Positions 8,933 through 18,214 are shown, counted from the first letter of the stretch. The stretch is 64,000 nt of DNA from Arthrobacter sp. AFG7.2 (GCF_002892835.1 NZ_PJMB01000001.1:496001-560000); one strand, 5' to 3'. Made by a program: numbers and translations. The notes: generated by a model from the sequence alone, not told the origin.

Positions 8933-10276
8933 ATGACACAGCACCTCGATCGGAGGCACTTCCTGGGCCTCGCCGGGATGACCGCCTCAGCCGCTGCGCT
9001 GGCAGCATGCGGCGGCCCGTCGACGAGCGGCACCCCTGCGGCTACGGAAGCTGCGGAAATCGACTTCAACGGCGTAAAGCCGGCTGCGAAGATCGACTTC
9101 TGGTCCAACCACCCCGGCAAGTCGCAGGACGTGGAGAAGGCGATCATTGAAAAGTTCCATGCCAAGTTCCCGGACATCAAGGTCAACCTGGTCACTGCCG
9201 GCGCGAACTACGAGGAAATCGCGCAGAAGTTCCAGACGTCGCAGGCCGCAAAGACGGGGCTTCCCGGACTGGTAGTCCTGTCCGATGTCTGGTGGTTCCG
9301 CTACTTCACCAACGGGAGCATCATCCCGGTGGACGCACTGGTCAAGCAGCTGGACATCAAGCTGGACGACTTCCGGAAGTCCCTCGTGGACGACTACAAG
9401 TACAGCGACAAGCAATGGGCGCTTCCGTACGGGCGGTCGACTCCCTTGTTCTATTACAACAAGGACCACTTCCAGGCTGCAGGCCTGCCGGACCGGGCAC
9501 CCAAAACCTGGCAGGAGTTCGGTGAGTGGGCTCCCAAGCTGAAGGCGAGCTCCGGCGCCCAGTACGCCTACATCTACCCGGCTTTGGCCGGCTACGCCGG
9601 CTGGACCCTGCAAAACAACCTGTGGGGTTGGGGCGGTTCCTGGTCCAAGGAGTGGGAGATCACCTGCGACTCGCCCGAATCCATTGAAGCGCTGCAGTGG
9701 GCCCAGGACTCCATCTACAAGAACGGTTGGGCCGGGGTCTCCTCGAAGGAAGCGGCCGACGATTTCTCCGCCGGGCTGACATCCTCCACGATCTCTTCCA
9801 CCGGGTCCCTCCTGGGCGTGCTCAAGTCGGCCCCGTTCAACGTGGGCGTGGGCTTCCTGCCAGGTGGCCCGAAGGCGGAAACCAACGTCTGCCCCACCGG
9901 CGGTGCGGGACTGGGCATTCCGAGTGGTATCAGCAAGGAGGAACAGCTCGCTGCGGGCACTTTCCTGAAGTTCATGACCGAGCCGGAAAACAGCGCAGCC
10001 TTCTCGGCGGCAACCGGCTACATGCCCACACGCGAGTCGGCGGACATGACGGCGGTCCTGGCCCAGACACCGCAGATCCAGACAGCGATGGACCAGCTGG
10101 CGGTCACGCGCGTCCAGGACAATGCGCGGGTGTTCCTGCCGGGCGCTGACCAGGAACTGGCCAAGGCAGCCGCTGCCATCCTGACGCAGCAGGCTGACGT
10201 GAAGTCCACCATGACCAATCTCAAGAAGACGCTGGAAGGCATCTACGAGAAGGACGTCAAGCCGAAGCTGGGCTAA
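8933..10276 (+). CDS. Carbohydrate ABC transporter substrate-binding lipoprotein
   Basis: 447 aa extracytoplasmic binding protein, SBP family 1 (UgpB/MalE-like). The N-terminus has a twin-arginine DRRHFLGLAG signal and a lipobox ALAAC with the lipidated Cys at residue 26, so it is probably exported folded by Tat and anchored in the membrane. The mature part has the two-lobe features of the family (WSNHPGKSQDVEKAI, PYGRSTPLFYYNKDHFQAAGLPD, KFMTEPENSAAFSAATGYMPTR). UgpB-like binding is suggested by resemblance only. GAAAGGA lies before the ATG. A 72-bp gap separates it from the permease, so it may be expressed at a higher level. Confidence 0.92.
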   Translation: MTQHLDRRHFLGLAGMTASAAALAACGGPSTSGTPAATEAAEIDFNGVKPAAKIDFWSNHPGKSQDVEKAIIEKFHAKFPDIKVNLVTAGANYEEIAQKFQTSQAAKTGLPGLVVLSDVWWFRYFTNGSIIPVDALVKQLDIKLDDFRKSLVDDYKYSDKQWALPYGRSTPLFYYNKDHFQAAGLPDRAPKTWQEFGEWAPKLKASSGAQYAYIYPALAGYAGWTLQNNLWGWGGSWSKEWEITCDSPESIEALQWAQDSIYKNGWAGVSSKEAADDFSAGLTSSTISSTGSLLGVLKSAPFNVGVGFLPGGPKAETNVCPTGGAGLGIPSGISKEEQLAAGTFLKFMTEPENSAAFSAATGYMPTRESADMTAVLAQTPQIQTAMDQLAVTRVQDNARVFLPGADQELAKAAAAILTQQADVKSTMTNLKKTLEGIYEKDVKPKLG

Positions 10277-10296
10277 ACGCCACCGTTTTAAATAGA

Positions 10297-10342
10297 GAGC
10301 GCCAGATCGCGTCACGGATTCCCGTGATGCGGCCTGGCGCTC
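10297..10342. terminator. Bidirectional hairpin between the binding-protein gene and map
   Basis: GAGCGCCAG pairs with CTGGCGCTC, with an inner CGCGTCACGG/CCGTGATGCG stem. It lies in a convergent gap and can end both transcripts. Confidence 0.65.
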
Positions 10343-10354
10343 ACGTCTGTGACG

Positions 10355-11182
10355 TCAGGGAATGGGGACGGGGGTGACGCCGAGGGGCACCAGGTGCTCC
10401 GCACCGCCGTCGGGCGCTGACAGCACCCAGATACCCTTGTCATGAACTGCCACGGAATGCTCCCACTGGCAGGAGCGCTTGCCGTCCGTCGTGACGACGG
10501 TCCAGTCGTCCTCGAGCACTGCGGTTTCGATGCTGCCGCGGACCAGCATGGGCTCGATAGCCAGGCAGAGTCCCGGCCTGATCTTGGGTCCGCGGTGGGT
10601 GGTGCGGTAGTTCAGCACGTCCGGTGCCATGTGCATTTCCGAGCCGATGCCGTGGCCCACGTAGTCCTCCAGGATGCCCAGCGGCTTGCCGGGAACGGAC
10701 GAGACGTAATCGTCGATGGCAGCACCGATGTCGCCGACGTGCTTGCCCGTAGCCAGGGCCGCTATACCGCGCCACATGGCGGCCTGTGTCACGTCGGAAA
10801 GCCGCTGGTCCTCGGGATCGGCAGTGCCGACGATGACGGTCCTGGCCGAGTCCGAGTGCCAGCCGTCAACGATCGCGCCGCCATCGATTGAAATGATGTC
10901 GCCGTCCTGGAGGACCCGGCTGCCGGGGATTCCGTGGACTACCTCTTCGTTGACCGAGGTGCAGATGGTGGCTGGAAAGCCGTGGTAGCCGAGGAAGTTG
11001 GACTTTGCGCCCGCTTCGTTAAGGATGGCGGCGAAGACGTCGTCGAGCTGCTTGGTGGTGGCACCGGGAACAGCGGCGGCGACGGCAGCGTCCAGGGCAC
11101 GGGTCAGGACCAGGCCTGCTTCGTGCATGGTACGCATCTGTTCGTTGGTCTTGTATTCGATGCGGGGCTGGCCAAAGGCCAT
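10355..11182 (-). CDS. map: Methionine aminopeptidase, type I
   Basis: 275 aa cytosolic metalloprotease removing the initiator Met. Metal-ligand regions: SIDGGAIVDGWHSDSAR (two Asp), GHGIGSEMH (His), AIEPMLVRG (Glu) and QWEHSVAV (Glu). The start MAFGQPRIEYKTNEQM has GAAGGA upstream. It follows adk, the common secY-adk-map order. The 72-bp gap holds a hairpin, so map may be less expressed than secY-adk. Confidence 0.97.
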   Translation of the reverse strand: MAFGQPRIEYKTNEQMRTMHEAGLVLTRALDAAVAAAVPGATTKQLDDVFAAILNEAGAKSNFLGYHGFPATICTSVNEEVVHGIPGSRVLQDGDIISIDGGAIVDGWHSDSARTVIVGTADPEDQRLSDVTQAAMWRGIAALATGKHVGDIGAAIDDYVSSVPGKPLGILEDYVGHGIGSEMHMAPDVLNYRTTHRGPKIRPGLCLAIEPMLVRGSIETAVLEDDWTVVTTDGKRSCQWEHSVAVHDKGIWVLSAPDGGAEHLVPLGVTPVPIP

Positions 11183-11205
11183 GGTGTTCCTTCTTTCAAA
11201 TGGCT

Positions 11206-11236
11206 GAGGCTCCTCCCGGATGACGGGAGGAGCCTC
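11206..11236 (-). terminator. Hairpin between adk and map
   Basis: GAGGCTCCTCCCG and its exact complement around a GATGA loop, a 13-bp stem without a T-run. It could attenuate between adk and map or shape mRNA decay. Confidence 0.5.
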
Positions 11237-11254
11237 GGAAAACTGGCGCCTGGA

Positions 11255-11833
11255 TCAGGCTGCCTGTGCCGCCTTGATGGCCTGCATGACACGGTCGGTG
11301 ACTTCATCGATGGGGCCGATGCCGTCCACCTGGGTGAGGATGCCGCGCTCTGCGTACTTCGCCACCACTGCTTCAGTCTGCTCGTGGTAGAGGTCAAGGC
11401 GGTGGCGGATGACGGCCTCGTTGTCGTCGCTCCGGCCCGTTTCCTTGGCCCGGCCCAGCAGCCGGTGAACCAGTTCCTCATCGTCGGCAGTCAGCTGCAG
11501 GACGACGTCGAGCTTTTCCTCATCCTTGGCAAGGATCTCGTCCAGGTAGTCAACCTGGGCGGTGGTGCGGGGGTAGCCGTCCAGCAGGAAGCCGTTTTCG
11601 ACGTCCGCTTCGCTGAGCCGGTCACGCACCATCTTGTTAGTCACGCTGTCCGGAACAAAGTCACCGTTATCCATGTACTTCTTGGCCTCGATGCCAAGCG
11701 GCGTTTCGCCCTTTACGTTCGCACGGAAGATGTCGCCGGTGGAGATGGCCACGACGCCAAGGCGCTCTGAAATGCGCTCAGCCTGCGTTCCTTTTCCTGA
11801 ACCGGGAGGTCCAATAATCAACATTCTCGTCAT
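11255..11833 (-). CDS. adk: Adenylate kinase
   Basis: 192 aa; interconverts ATP + AMP and 2 ADP. P-loop GPPGSGKGTQ at residues 8-17; DGYPRT in the AMP-binding part; LID arginines in GRAKETGRSDD and the following IRHRL. Short LID (no zinc domain), as in actinobacteria. Its ATG overlaps the secY stop (ATGA), so translation is coupled to secY. Confidence 0.97.
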   Translation of the reverse strand: MTRMLIIGPPGSGKGTQAERISERLGVVAISTGDIFRANVKGETPLGIEAKKYMDNGDFVPDSVTNKMVRDRLSEADVENGFLLDGYPRTTAQVDYLDEILAKDEEKLDVVLQLTADDEELVHRLLGRAKETGRSDDNEAVIRHRLDLYHEQTEAVVAKYAERGILTQVDGIGPIDEVTDRVMQAIKAAQAA

Positions 11834-13140
11834 CGCAAAAGCCCTTCGTAGTGACGTTGTTGTAGCTGCGCATCAATCTGCTTGACGGTCTCCAGGCCCA
11901 CGCCCACCATGATCAGGATCGAGGTGCCGCCGAACGGGAAGTTCTGGTTTGCGTTGATCAGCACCAGTGCCACCAACGGGATCAGTGCCACGAAGCCCAG
12001 GTACAGAGCACCCGGCAGGGTGATCCTGGAGAGCACGTACTGCAGATAGTCAGCGGTCGGCTTGCCCGCGCGGATACCCGGGATGAAGCCGCCGTACTTC
12101 TTCATGTTGTCCGAGACCTCTTCAGGGTTGAAGGTGATCGCGACATAGAAGTAGGTAAAGAACACGATCATGGCAAAGTACAGCACCATGTAGATCGGTT
12201 GGTCGCCGCGGACCAGGTTGTTGTTGATCCATTCGACCCACGGCTGGAGCTGCTCGCCCTGCTTGGGCTGGTTGAACTGTGAAATCAGGCCCGGCAGGTA
12301 GAGCATGGAGGAAGCGAAGATCACCGGGATAACACCGGCCATGTTCACCTTGATGGGAATGTAGGTGCTGGTGCCGCCCACGGTGCGGCGTCCGATCATC
12401 CGCTTGGCGTACTGCACCGGAACCCGGCGCTGCGACTGCTCAACGAAGACCACCAGCGCCACCGTCAGCAAGCCGACGGCAATGACAATGAAGAAGGTGC
12501 CCGGGCCCTGCGAGGTCCAGATGGCGCCCAGGGAAGTGGGGAACGTCGCGGCGATGGACGTGAAGATGAGCAGGGACATGCCGTTGCCGACGCCCTTCTC
12601 CGTCACGAGCTCACCCATCCACATGATCAGGCCGGTGCCGGCCGTCAGGGTGATGATGAGCAGGATGGTGGTGATAACGCTGGTGTCCGGGATGATCGCC
12701 AGGTTGCAGCCGGGGAGCAGCTGACCGGACCGCGCGAGGGATACCAGGGTGGTGGCGTTCAGCAGGCCCAGGGCGATAGTGAGGTAGCGGGTGTACTGGG
12801 TCAGCTTGGACTGGCCTGAGGCACCCTCTTCGTAGAGCTGCTGGAACCGGGGAATGACCACCCGGAGCAGCTGGACGATGATGCTGGCCGTGATGTACGG
12901 CATGATGCCCAGCGCGAAGATGGACACCTGGAGCAACGCGCCGCCGCTGAACAGGTTAACGAGCTGGTACAGCCCCTCTGCCGTCTGACCGTTCTGCAAG
13001 CATTGCTGGACATTCTGGTAGTTCACACCAGGCGAGGGAATGAAAGCACCCAAGCGGAAAATGGTGATGATTCCCAGCGTGAACAACAACTTGCGTCGCA
13101 GATCAGGCGTGCGAAAGGCCCGGCCAAATGCGCTAAGCAA
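11830..13140 (-). CDS. secY: Preprotein translocase subunit SecY
   Basis: 436 aa channel subunit of the Sec translocon with about ten helices. It starts LSAFGRAFRTPDLRRKLLFTL; PSPGVNY begins the plug region, and LEQSQRRVPVQYAKRM-like residues (VEQSQRRVPVQYAKRMIG) form the cytosolic loop. No ATG fits: a TTG at 13140 has AGGAGG 4 nt upstream and gives the family N-terminus, so the TTG start is inferred. The frame continues upstream to 13332 without a credible start. A terminator after rplO and a promoter-like TAGACT upstream suggest secY-adk is a separate unit. Confidence 0.95.
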   Translation of the reverse strand: MLSAFGRAFRTPDLRRKLLFTLGIITIFRLGAFIPSPGVNYQNVQQCLQNGQTAEGLYQLVNLFSGGALLQVSIFALGIMPYITASIIVQLLRVVIPRFQQLYEEGASGQSKLTQYTRYLTIALGLLNATTLVSLARSGQLLPGCNLAIIPDTSVITTILLIITLTAGTGLIMWMGELVTEKGVGNGMSLLIFTSIAATFPTSLGAIWTSQGPGTFFIVIAVGLLTVALVVFVEQSQRRVPVQYAKRMIGRRTVGGTSTYIPIKVNMAGVIPVIFASSMLYLPGLISQFNQPKQGEQLQPWVEWINNNLVRGDQPIYMVLYFAMIVFFTYFYVAITFNPEEVSDNMKKYGGFIPGIRAGKPTADYLQYVLSRITLPGALYLGFVALIPLVALVLINANQNFPFGGTSILIMVGVGLETVKQIDAQLQQRHYEGLLR

Positions 13141-13199
13141 GCGTCCTCCTGTGGTGTGAATAAGAGTGTGTGATGAGGATCTATAAATCCCAACAACCG

Positions 13200-13230
13200 A
13201 GTCTAACGGGTGTACGCGCCCTGCGAACAA
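13200..13230 (-). promoter_or_regulatory. Candidate secY promoter
   Basis: TAGACT (13200-13205, complement) with TTGTTC 19 nt upstream, or TTCGCA 16 nt upstream. It is placed between the rplO terminator and secY, about 60 nt before the TTG start. Confidence 0.4.
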
Positions 13231-13286
13231 TCCGCGGTGCCGCCGCTGCGCCGGATGGCGTCGAAAAAACGGCGGACGGATGAAAA

Positions 13287-13326
13287 AACTCCCGGCCCCG
13301 GGGCAGTAGCCCCAGGACCGGGAGTT
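13287..13326 (-). terminator. Intrinsic terminator of rplO (end of spc block)
   Basis: AACTCCCGG and CCGGGAGTT arms with an inner CCGGGGC/GCCCCAGG stem; six T follow on the minus strand. Classic rho-independent form. Confidence 0.85.
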
Positions 13327-13353
13327 CAACAACGGGCTTGGCGCCCACCGGCT

Positions 13354-13839
13354 CTAGAGAGCGGTGGTGCTTCCGCCTGCTGCAGCAATCTTTTCTGCGG
13401 CGCTGGCCGAGAATGCGTGGGCGGTGACGTCAACCTTGACGGTGATGTCGCCGGTGCCCAGCACCTTGACGGGCTGGTTCTTGCGAACGGCACCCTTTTC
13501 AACCAGGTTCTCCACGGTGACTGCGCCACCTTCGGGGAACAGCTCGTTGAGCTTGTCCAGGTTTACAACCTGGAACTCGACCCGGAACGGGTTCTTGAAG
13601 CCGCGGAGCTTCGGCAGGCGCATGTGCAGCGGCAACTGGCCGCCGGCAAAGCCAGCCTTGACCTGGTAGCGGGCTGCAGTACCCTTCGTACCACGGCCAG
13701 CGGTCTTACCCTTGGAACCTTCACCACGACCAACGCGGGTCTTGGCGGTCTTGGCACCCGGGGCGGGACGCAGGTGGTGAACCTTCAGGGCGTTCTGCTT
13801 CTCAGCAGCCTGTGCCTTATCAGCAGTGTTCTCTGCCAT
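13354..13839 (-). CDS. rplO: 50S ribosomal protein L15
   Basis: 161 aa. L15 organises 23S rRNA domain II. Hallmarks: [31 protein letters not shown] is the basic Gly-rich N-terminal extension (only part quoted: [19 protein letters not shown]), then [18 protein letters not shown]. It directly abuts rpmD and ends the spc transcription unit before a strong terminator. Confidence 0.97.
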   Translation of the reverse strand: MAENTADKAQAAEKQNALKVHHLRPAPGAKTAKTRVGRGEGSKGKTAGRGTKGTAARYQVKAGFAGGQLPLHMRLPKLRGFKNPFRVEFQVVNLDKLNELFPEGGAVTVENLVEKGAVRKNQPVKVLGTGDITVKVDVTAHAFSASAAEKIAAAGGSTTAL

Positions 13840-14046
13840 TTACTTCGCCTCCTCTACCTTTACCAGGTGCGGAACCGTGTTGAGCATTCCCACGGTCACG
13901 GCGTCAGCGGTGCGGACAACGGTCTGTCCGATACGCTTCAGGCCGAGGGACCGCAGGGTGTCACGCTGGTTCTGCTTGCCGCCAATGGCGGACTTGATCT
14001 GAGTGATCTCCAACTGGGCGTCGGAGGGAATCAGGTTCTTAGCCAT
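13840..14046 (-). CDS. rpmD: 50S ribosomal protein L30
   Basis: 68 aa, standard bacterial length. [20 protein letters not shown] and [12 protein letters not shown] match the family. It lies 2 bases after rpsE and directly abuts rplO. Confidence 0.96.
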   Translation of the reverse strand: MAKNLIPSDAQLEITQIKSAIGGKQNQRDTLRSLGLKRIGQTVVRTADAVTVGMLNTVPHLVKVEEAK

Positions 14047-14048
14047 AA

Positions 14049-14771
14049 CTAGGCACCTGCCTTCGGAGCCAGAAGAGCCTTCACCAGCGCAGCCGGAGCG
14101 ATCTCGTCGAGGGGCAGGCCGCGGCGTGCTGCCACTGCTGCCGGCTCTTCGAGGCGCTTCAGGGCATCAACGGTCGCGTGGACGATGTTGATGGCGTTGG
14201 AGGAACCGAGCGACTTGGAGAGGATGTCGTGGATACCCACGCACTCCAGTACTGCACGGACCGGGCCACCGGCGATAACACCGGTACCGGCGGATGCCGG
14301 ACGCAGCATTACGACGCCGGCAGCAGCCTCACCCTGGACGCGGTGCGGGATGGTGCTGCCAACGCGGGGAACGCGGAAGAAGGACTTCTTAGCCTCTTCA
14401 ACGCCCTTCGCGATTGCGGCAGGAACTTCCTTAGCCTTGCCGTAGCCAACGCCGACCATGCCATTGCCGTCACCGACGACAACCAGGGCGGTGAAGCTGA
14501 AGCGACGGCCACCCTTGACCACCTTGGAAACGCGGTTGATGGTGACGACGCGCTCTACGAACTGGCTCTTCTCGGCTTCGCGGCCGCCGTCGCGGCCACC
14601 ACGGCCACCACGATCGCCGCGGCCCTGGCCACGGTCGCCACGCTCGCCGCGACGAGCGCCGCCACGGCGGTCGTCGGCAGCTGCGGGGGCAGTGGTCTCA
14701 GTGGCAGCTACGGCTTCAGTAGCCTTCTGATCTGCAGACACAGTGTCCTTTTCCTTGTTTGCTTCCGTCAC
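14049..14771 (-). CDS. rpsE: 30S ribosomal protein S5 with RG-rich N-terminal extension
   Basis: 240 aa, against about 165 in E. coli. The canonical S5 begins near residue 70 ([23 protein letters not shown]) with the double-stranded-RNA-binding fold and a C-terminal domain ([11 protein letters not shown]). The added N-terminus has an Ala/Thr/Glu part and then, from about residue 36 to 66, dense Arg-Gly-Asp repeats such as [19 protein letters not shown]. This RGG-like tract is of the kind that binds RNA; that role is inference. The gene overlaps rplR by 4 bases. Confidence 0.97.
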   Translation of the reverse strand: MTEANKEKDTVSADQKATEAVAATETTAPAAADDRRGGARRGERGDRGQGRGDRGGRGGRDGGREAEKSQFVERVVTINRVSKVVKGGRRFSFTALVVVGDGNGMVGVGYGKAKEVPAAIAKGVEEAKKSFFRVPRVGSTIPHRVQGEAAAGVVMLRPASAGTGVIAGGPVRAVLECVGIHDILSKSLGSSNAINIVHATVDALKRLEEPAAVAARRGLPLDEIAPAALVKALLAPKAGA

Positions 14772-15151
14772 AGTGACAGCCCACCTTCACGTGCACCGTC
14801 AGCGACGGCGGCGATCCGGCCGTGGTACTTGTTACCACCGCGGTCGAAGACAACAGCTTCGATACCGGCAGCCTTGGCACGCTCGGCAACCAGTTCGCCA
14901 ACGCGCTTGGCCTTGGCAGTCTTGTCGCCGTCGAATGCACGAAGGTCGGCTTCCAGAGTGGAGGCGCTCGCTACGGTCAGGCCCTTGGTGTCATCGACAA
15001 CCTGGACGAATACGTGGCGTGCGGAACGGTTGACGACCAGACGAGGACGTACAGCCGTACCGGAGATGCGCTTACGGATACGAAGCTGGCGGCGGCTGCG
15101 CGAAGCAGACTTGCTCTTGTTCGTACGCTTCTTGTTAATTGAGATGGCCAT
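14768..15151 (-). CDS. rplR: 50S ribosomal protein L18
   Basis: 127 aa; binds 5S rRNA with L5. Basic N-terminus ([24 protein letters not shown] region), [18 protein letters not shown], and the family end [20 protein letters not shown]. It overlaps rpsE by 4 bases and lies 2 bases after rplF. Confidence 0.97.
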   Translation of the reverse strand: MAISINKKRTNKSKSASRSRRQLRIRKRISGTAVRPRLVVNRSARHVFVQVVDDTKGLTVASASTLEADLRAFDGDKTAKAKRVGELVAERAKAAGIEAVVFDRGGNKYHGRIAAVADGAREGGLSL

Positions 15152-15153
15152 GG

Positions 15154-15690
15154 TTACTTACCAGCCTTTCCGACCTTGCGGCGGATGACTTCGCCGGCGT
15201 AACGGATGCCCTTGCCCTTGTAGGGGTCCGGCTTCCGCAGCTTGCGAATGTTGGCAGCAACCTCGCCGACCTGCTGCTTGTTGATACCTGAAACAGAGAG
15301 CTTGGTCGGGGTCTCAACTGCAAAGGTGATGCCGTCCGGTGCGGTGACGTTGACCGGGTGGCTGTAACCAAGAGCGAACTCAAGGTCTGATCCCTTGGCC
15401 TGAACGCGGTAACCAGTACCAACGATTTCAAGCTTCTTCTCGTAGCCCTTGGTGACGCCCTCGATCATGTTGGAGATCAGGGTGCGGGTCAGGCCGTGGA
15501 GTGAACGGGAGGCGCGCTCGTCGTTCGGGCGGGCGACAGTCAGGGTGTCTGCATCCAGGGTGACCTCGATCGGGCTGGCCACAGTGTGGTTCAGCTCGCC
15601 TTTGGTGCCCTTGACGCTGACGACAGAGCCGTCAACCTTGACCTCAACGCCGGCAGGAACGGTGATGGGGAGACGTCCAATACGTGACAT
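15154..15690 (-). CDS. rplF: 50S ribosomal protein L6
   Basis: 178 aa, standard length, two tandem L6 domains. It starts [17 protein letters not shown]; the C-terminal signature is [19 protein letters not shown]. It sits near the GTPase-associated region of the 50S. Only 18 bases separate it from rpsH. Confidence 0.98.
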   Translation of the reverse strand: MSRIGRLPITVPAGVEVKVDGSVVSVKGTKGELNHTVASPIEVTLDADTLTVARPNDERASRSLHGLTRTLISNMIEGVTKGYEKKLEIVGTGYRVQAKGSDLEFALGYSHPVNVTAPDGITFAVETPTKLSVSGINKQQVGEVAANIRKLRKPDPYKGKGIRYAGEVIRRKVGKAGK

Positions 15691-15708
15691 TATTCTCTTC
15701 CTTTCCCG

Positions 15709-16107
15709 TTACCAGACGTACGCGAGGACTTCGCCGCCCACGCCCTTCTTGCCGGCCTGCTTGTCAGTCAGGAGGCCGGAAGAGGTGGACAGGATTGCGA
15801 CACCCAGGCCACCGAGCACGTGCGGCAGGTTGGTGGACTTTGCGTAAACACGCAGGCCCGGCTTGGAAATACGGCGAACGCCAGCGATTGAACGCTCGCG
15901 GTTCGGTCCGAACTTGAGCTCGATGGTCAGCTTCTTGCCAACCTCAGCGTCCTCTTCCTTCCAGCCGGCAATGAAGCCTTCTGCCTTCAGGATGTCGGCA
16001 ACGCGTGCCTTGAGCTTGCTGTACGGCATGGTCACGGTGTCGTGGTATGCCGAGTTTGCATTGCGCAGACGCGTAAGCATGTCTGCGACAGGATCTGTCA
16101 TTGTCAT
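15709..16107 (-). CDS. rpsH: 30S ribosomal protein S8
   Basis: 132 aa, binds the central domain of 16S r[23 protein letters not shown] at the N-terminus; C-terminal signature [10 protein letters not shown], with [18 protein letters not shown]. Two possible ATGs lie 6 bases apart; the upstream one is used. The 94-bp gap to rplE is too short for rpsN, which usually sits here. Confidence 0.97.
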   Translation of the reverse strand: MTMTDPVADMLTRLRNANSAYHDTVTMPYSKLKARVADILKAEGFIAGWKEEDAEVGKKLTIELKFGPNRERSIAGVRRISKPGLRVYAKSTNLPHVLGGLGVAILSTSSGLLTDKQAGKKGVGGEVLAYVW

Positions 16108-16201
16108 GGTGGGCTCTTGCCCTTCCTCGTAACGGTTTCCGCGGTGCTGCCTGCCTGAACGGATTCAGGAGCCGTACCGCCGGACCTTTTACGTAGTTAG
16201 A

Positions 16202-16783
16202 TTAGTCTTCGGCCTTGAACGGGAAGCCAAGCGCCTTCAGCAGCGCGCGGCCTTCGTCATCGGTCTTGGCAGTGGTAACAACCGTGATGTCCATACCGCG
16301 GACGCGGTCGATCTTGTCCTGGTCGATTTCGTGGAACATAACCTGCTCGGTCAGACCGAAGGTGTAGTTGCCGTTGCCATCGAACTGCTTGCCGGAGAGA
16401 CCGCGGAAGTCCCTGATTCGGGGCAGTGCCAGGGTGACAAGACGATCCAGGAATTCCCACATGCGGTCGCCACGCAGGGTAGCGTGTGCACCGATGGGCA
16501 TGCCTTCGCGCAGCTTGAACTGTGCGATCGACTTGCGGGCCTTGGTTACCTGCGGCTTCTGGCCGGTGATCTGGGTCAGATCGCGGACAGCGCCGTCGAT
16601 CAGCTTGGAGTCCTTGGCGGCATCTCCAACACCCATGTTCACAACGACCTTCACGAGGCGGGGAACCTGGTTGACGTTCTGGTACTTGAATTCCTCAATG
16701 AGCGTGCTCTTGATGGATTCGGCGTACTTGGTCTTCAGACGAGGAACGATCTTCGTTGCCGGAGTCTCGAGAGTCTCAGTCAT
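16202..16783 (-). CDS. rplE: 50S ribosomal protein L5
   Basis: 193 aa; binds 5S rRNA and touches P-site tRNA. Marks: [39 protein letters not shown], and [21 protein letters not shown] (the last, slightly longer stretch spans about residues 117-137). Its ATG overlaps the rplX stop by one base (TAATG), so translation is coupled. Confidence 0.97.
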   Translation of the reverse strand: MTETLETPATKIVPRLKTKYAESIKSTLIEEFKYQNVNQVPRLVKVVVNMGVGDAAKDSKLIDGAVRDLTQITGQKPQVTKARKSIAQFKLREGMPIGAHATLRGDRMWEFLDRLVTLALPRIRDFRGLSGKQFDGNGNYTFGLTEQVMFHEIDQDKIDRVRGMDITVVTTAKTDDEGRALLKALGFPFKAED

Positions 16784-17145
16784 TAGATGTCCTTCCCTGA
16801 GCTCTTGGCCACGCGGATGCGGACTTCGCGCTGCTTGCCGTTGCGCTCAACGGTCTCAGTGCGGAAGCCAACGCGGGTGGGCTTCTTGGTGGACGGGTCA
16901 ACCAGAGCCACGTTGGAGATGTGGATCGGGGCTTCAACAACCTCGATGCCACCGGTCTTGGTGCCGCGCTGCGACTGACCGACCTTGGTGTGCTTGGTTA
17001 CGCGGTTGACGCCTTCAACCAGAACGCGGTTGGTGTCGGTGAACACGCGCAGGACCTTGCCCTGCTTGCCGCGGTCGCCGCCACGCTCAGCCTTGGCGCC
17101 AGTGATGACCTGAACCAGGTCACCCTTCTTGATTTTAGAAGCCAT
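16783..17145 (-). CDS. rplX: 50S ribosomal protein L24
   Basis: 120 aa with an N-terminal KOW motif ([26 protein letters not shown] spans residues 7-32). The short actinobacterial C-terminal part includes [17 protein letters not shown]. An assembly initiator at the exit tunnel in the known family. It lies 3 bases after rplN. Confidence 0.97.
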   Translation of the reverse strand: MASKIKKGDLVQVITGAKAERGGDRGKQGKVLRVFTDTNRVLVEGVNRVTKHTKVGQSQRGTKTGGIEVVEAPIHISNVALVDPSTKKPTRVGFRTETVERNGKQREVRIRVAKSSGKDI

Positions 17146-17148
17146 GGA

Positions 17149-17517
17149 CTAGAGCACCTCCGGAGCCAGAGAAACGATCTTCATGAACTTCTTGTCACGG
17201 AGTTCACGACCAACCGGTCCGAAGATACGGGTACCGCGGGGGTCACCGTCGCCCTTCAGGATGACGGCTGCGTTCTCGTCAAACTTGATATAGGAACCAT
17301 CCGCACGGCGGCGTTCCTTCTTGGTACGGACGATGACTGCCTTGACAACATCGCCCTTCTTTACGTTGCCGCCCGGGATTGCATCCTTGACGGTGGCGAC
17401 AATGACGTCACCGATGCCTGCGTAGCGACGGCCAGATCCACCGAGAACGCGAATGGTAAGGATTTCCTTAGCACCCGTGTTGTCGGCGACCTTGAGTCGC
17501 GACTCCTGCTGAATCAC
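17149..17517 (-). CDS. rplN: 50S ribosomal protein L14
   Basis: 122 aa, usual length. It begins [20 protein letters not shown] and ends [36 protein letters not shown] is typical. It is the first gene of the spc unit here because a 717-bp gap separates it from rpsQ, so it should have its own promoter. Confidence 0.98.
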   Translation of the reverse strand: MIQQESRLKVADNTGAKEILTIRVLGGSGRRYAGIGDVIVATVKDAIPGGNVKKGDVVKAVIVRTKKERRRADGSYIKFDENAAVILKGDGDPRGTRIFGPVGRELRDKKFMKIVSLAPEVL

Positions 17518-17910
17518 TATTTACTCCTTGCGTCGCGCCGGTTCTCAGACCGAAAATCTTCCTACGGAATGAGCCTTGCGGAACGGTTGATCGGGGTGTC
17601 TCTTGACCTGCCTGGATTTTGCCAGACCAGGCCTAAACTCCCGTGCCAGAAGCAGTTGCTCCCATCCGGTCCAGGACTGGTCCTGGGCGCAAGGGGGCAC
17701 TATGCCGTGGCACGCTTGTTTACGAGGTTTGATGACGGCGCACGAAAGGCGCCATACAAACTCAAAATCTTAGCACAGTTCCGGCCAGTCCCCATATCAC
17801 AGAGCAGCAGTCCCTGCCCACTCCCCTGCCAGGCGGACGACGGCGTCACGCGCGGCAGCCTGACGGCCCACCCTTGGTGCCGCTCCCCCGCAAAGTGCCA
17901 CCCCGCCGTC

Positions 17911-17965
17911 GGACGCTCTCTCACTCGATGCGCTTTTTCCACCGACGCTCTCTCCCTTGATGCGC
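17911..17965 (-). repeat. Two GTGAGAGAGCGTC-type repeats, minus orientation
   Basis: Units at 17911-17933 and 17943-17965. Read on the minus strand each is GCGCATC, then a variable part, then GTGAGAGAGCGTCC or GGGAGAGAGCGTCG. They face the plus-oriented copies about 75 bp away. Confidence 0.8.
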
Positions 17966-18039
17966 CGTTTCGCCCTGTGTGTCAGGCTCTTGTGTGACAG
18001 GTTTCCTGTCGGCAGGAGTCCGGCGTCCGGAAATTTCCC

Positions 18040-18156
18040 GCGTTAAGTGAGAGAGCATCCGGAAATTTCCTGCGCTAAGTGAGAGAGCGTCCGTCGATGG
18101 TGTGCGTTAGGTGAGAGAGGGTCCGCCGATTGGGTGCGCTAAGTGATGGAGCGTTT
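18040..18156 (+). repeat. Four GTGAGAGAGCGTCC-type repeats, plus orientation
   Basis: Units at 18040-18060, 18072-18092, 18104-18124 and 18136-18156, each starting GCGYTAAG or GCGTTAGG and ending (A/G)TGAGAGAGCGTCC or a close variant. They repeat every 32 bp exactly. Two of them are followed or preceded by a shared GGAAATTTCC stretch. Confidence 0.85.
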
Positions 18157-18179
18157 CGGTGGCGTGACTGTTAAACAGC

Positions 18180-18214
18180 GGAAACCCCCGCTCCCGAAAG
18201 GAGCAGGGGTTTCC
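18180..18214 (-). terminator. Terminator after rpsQ (end of S10 block)
   Basis: GGAAACCCC and GGGGTTTCC arms with inner GCTCC/GGAGC and a CGAAA loop, 21 bp after the rpsQ stop. Few T follow, but the stem is long. Confidence 0.7.

Noticed and set aside
8987..10315. 442-codon frame antisense to the binding-protein gene
   Set aside because: Arg/Gly-rich composition typical of shadow frames; the sense gene has a clear Tat/lipobox signal.
13141..13332. 64-codon N-terminal extension of SecY
   Set aside because: It would read through the rplO terminator, and no start codon with a ribosome-binding site supports it; the TTG gives the normal SecY N-terminus.
18040..18156. CRISPR array
   Set aside because: The 32-bp period invited this idea, but repeats are degenerate, spacers are only about 11 bp and partly shared, orientation reverses, and no cas genes are near.
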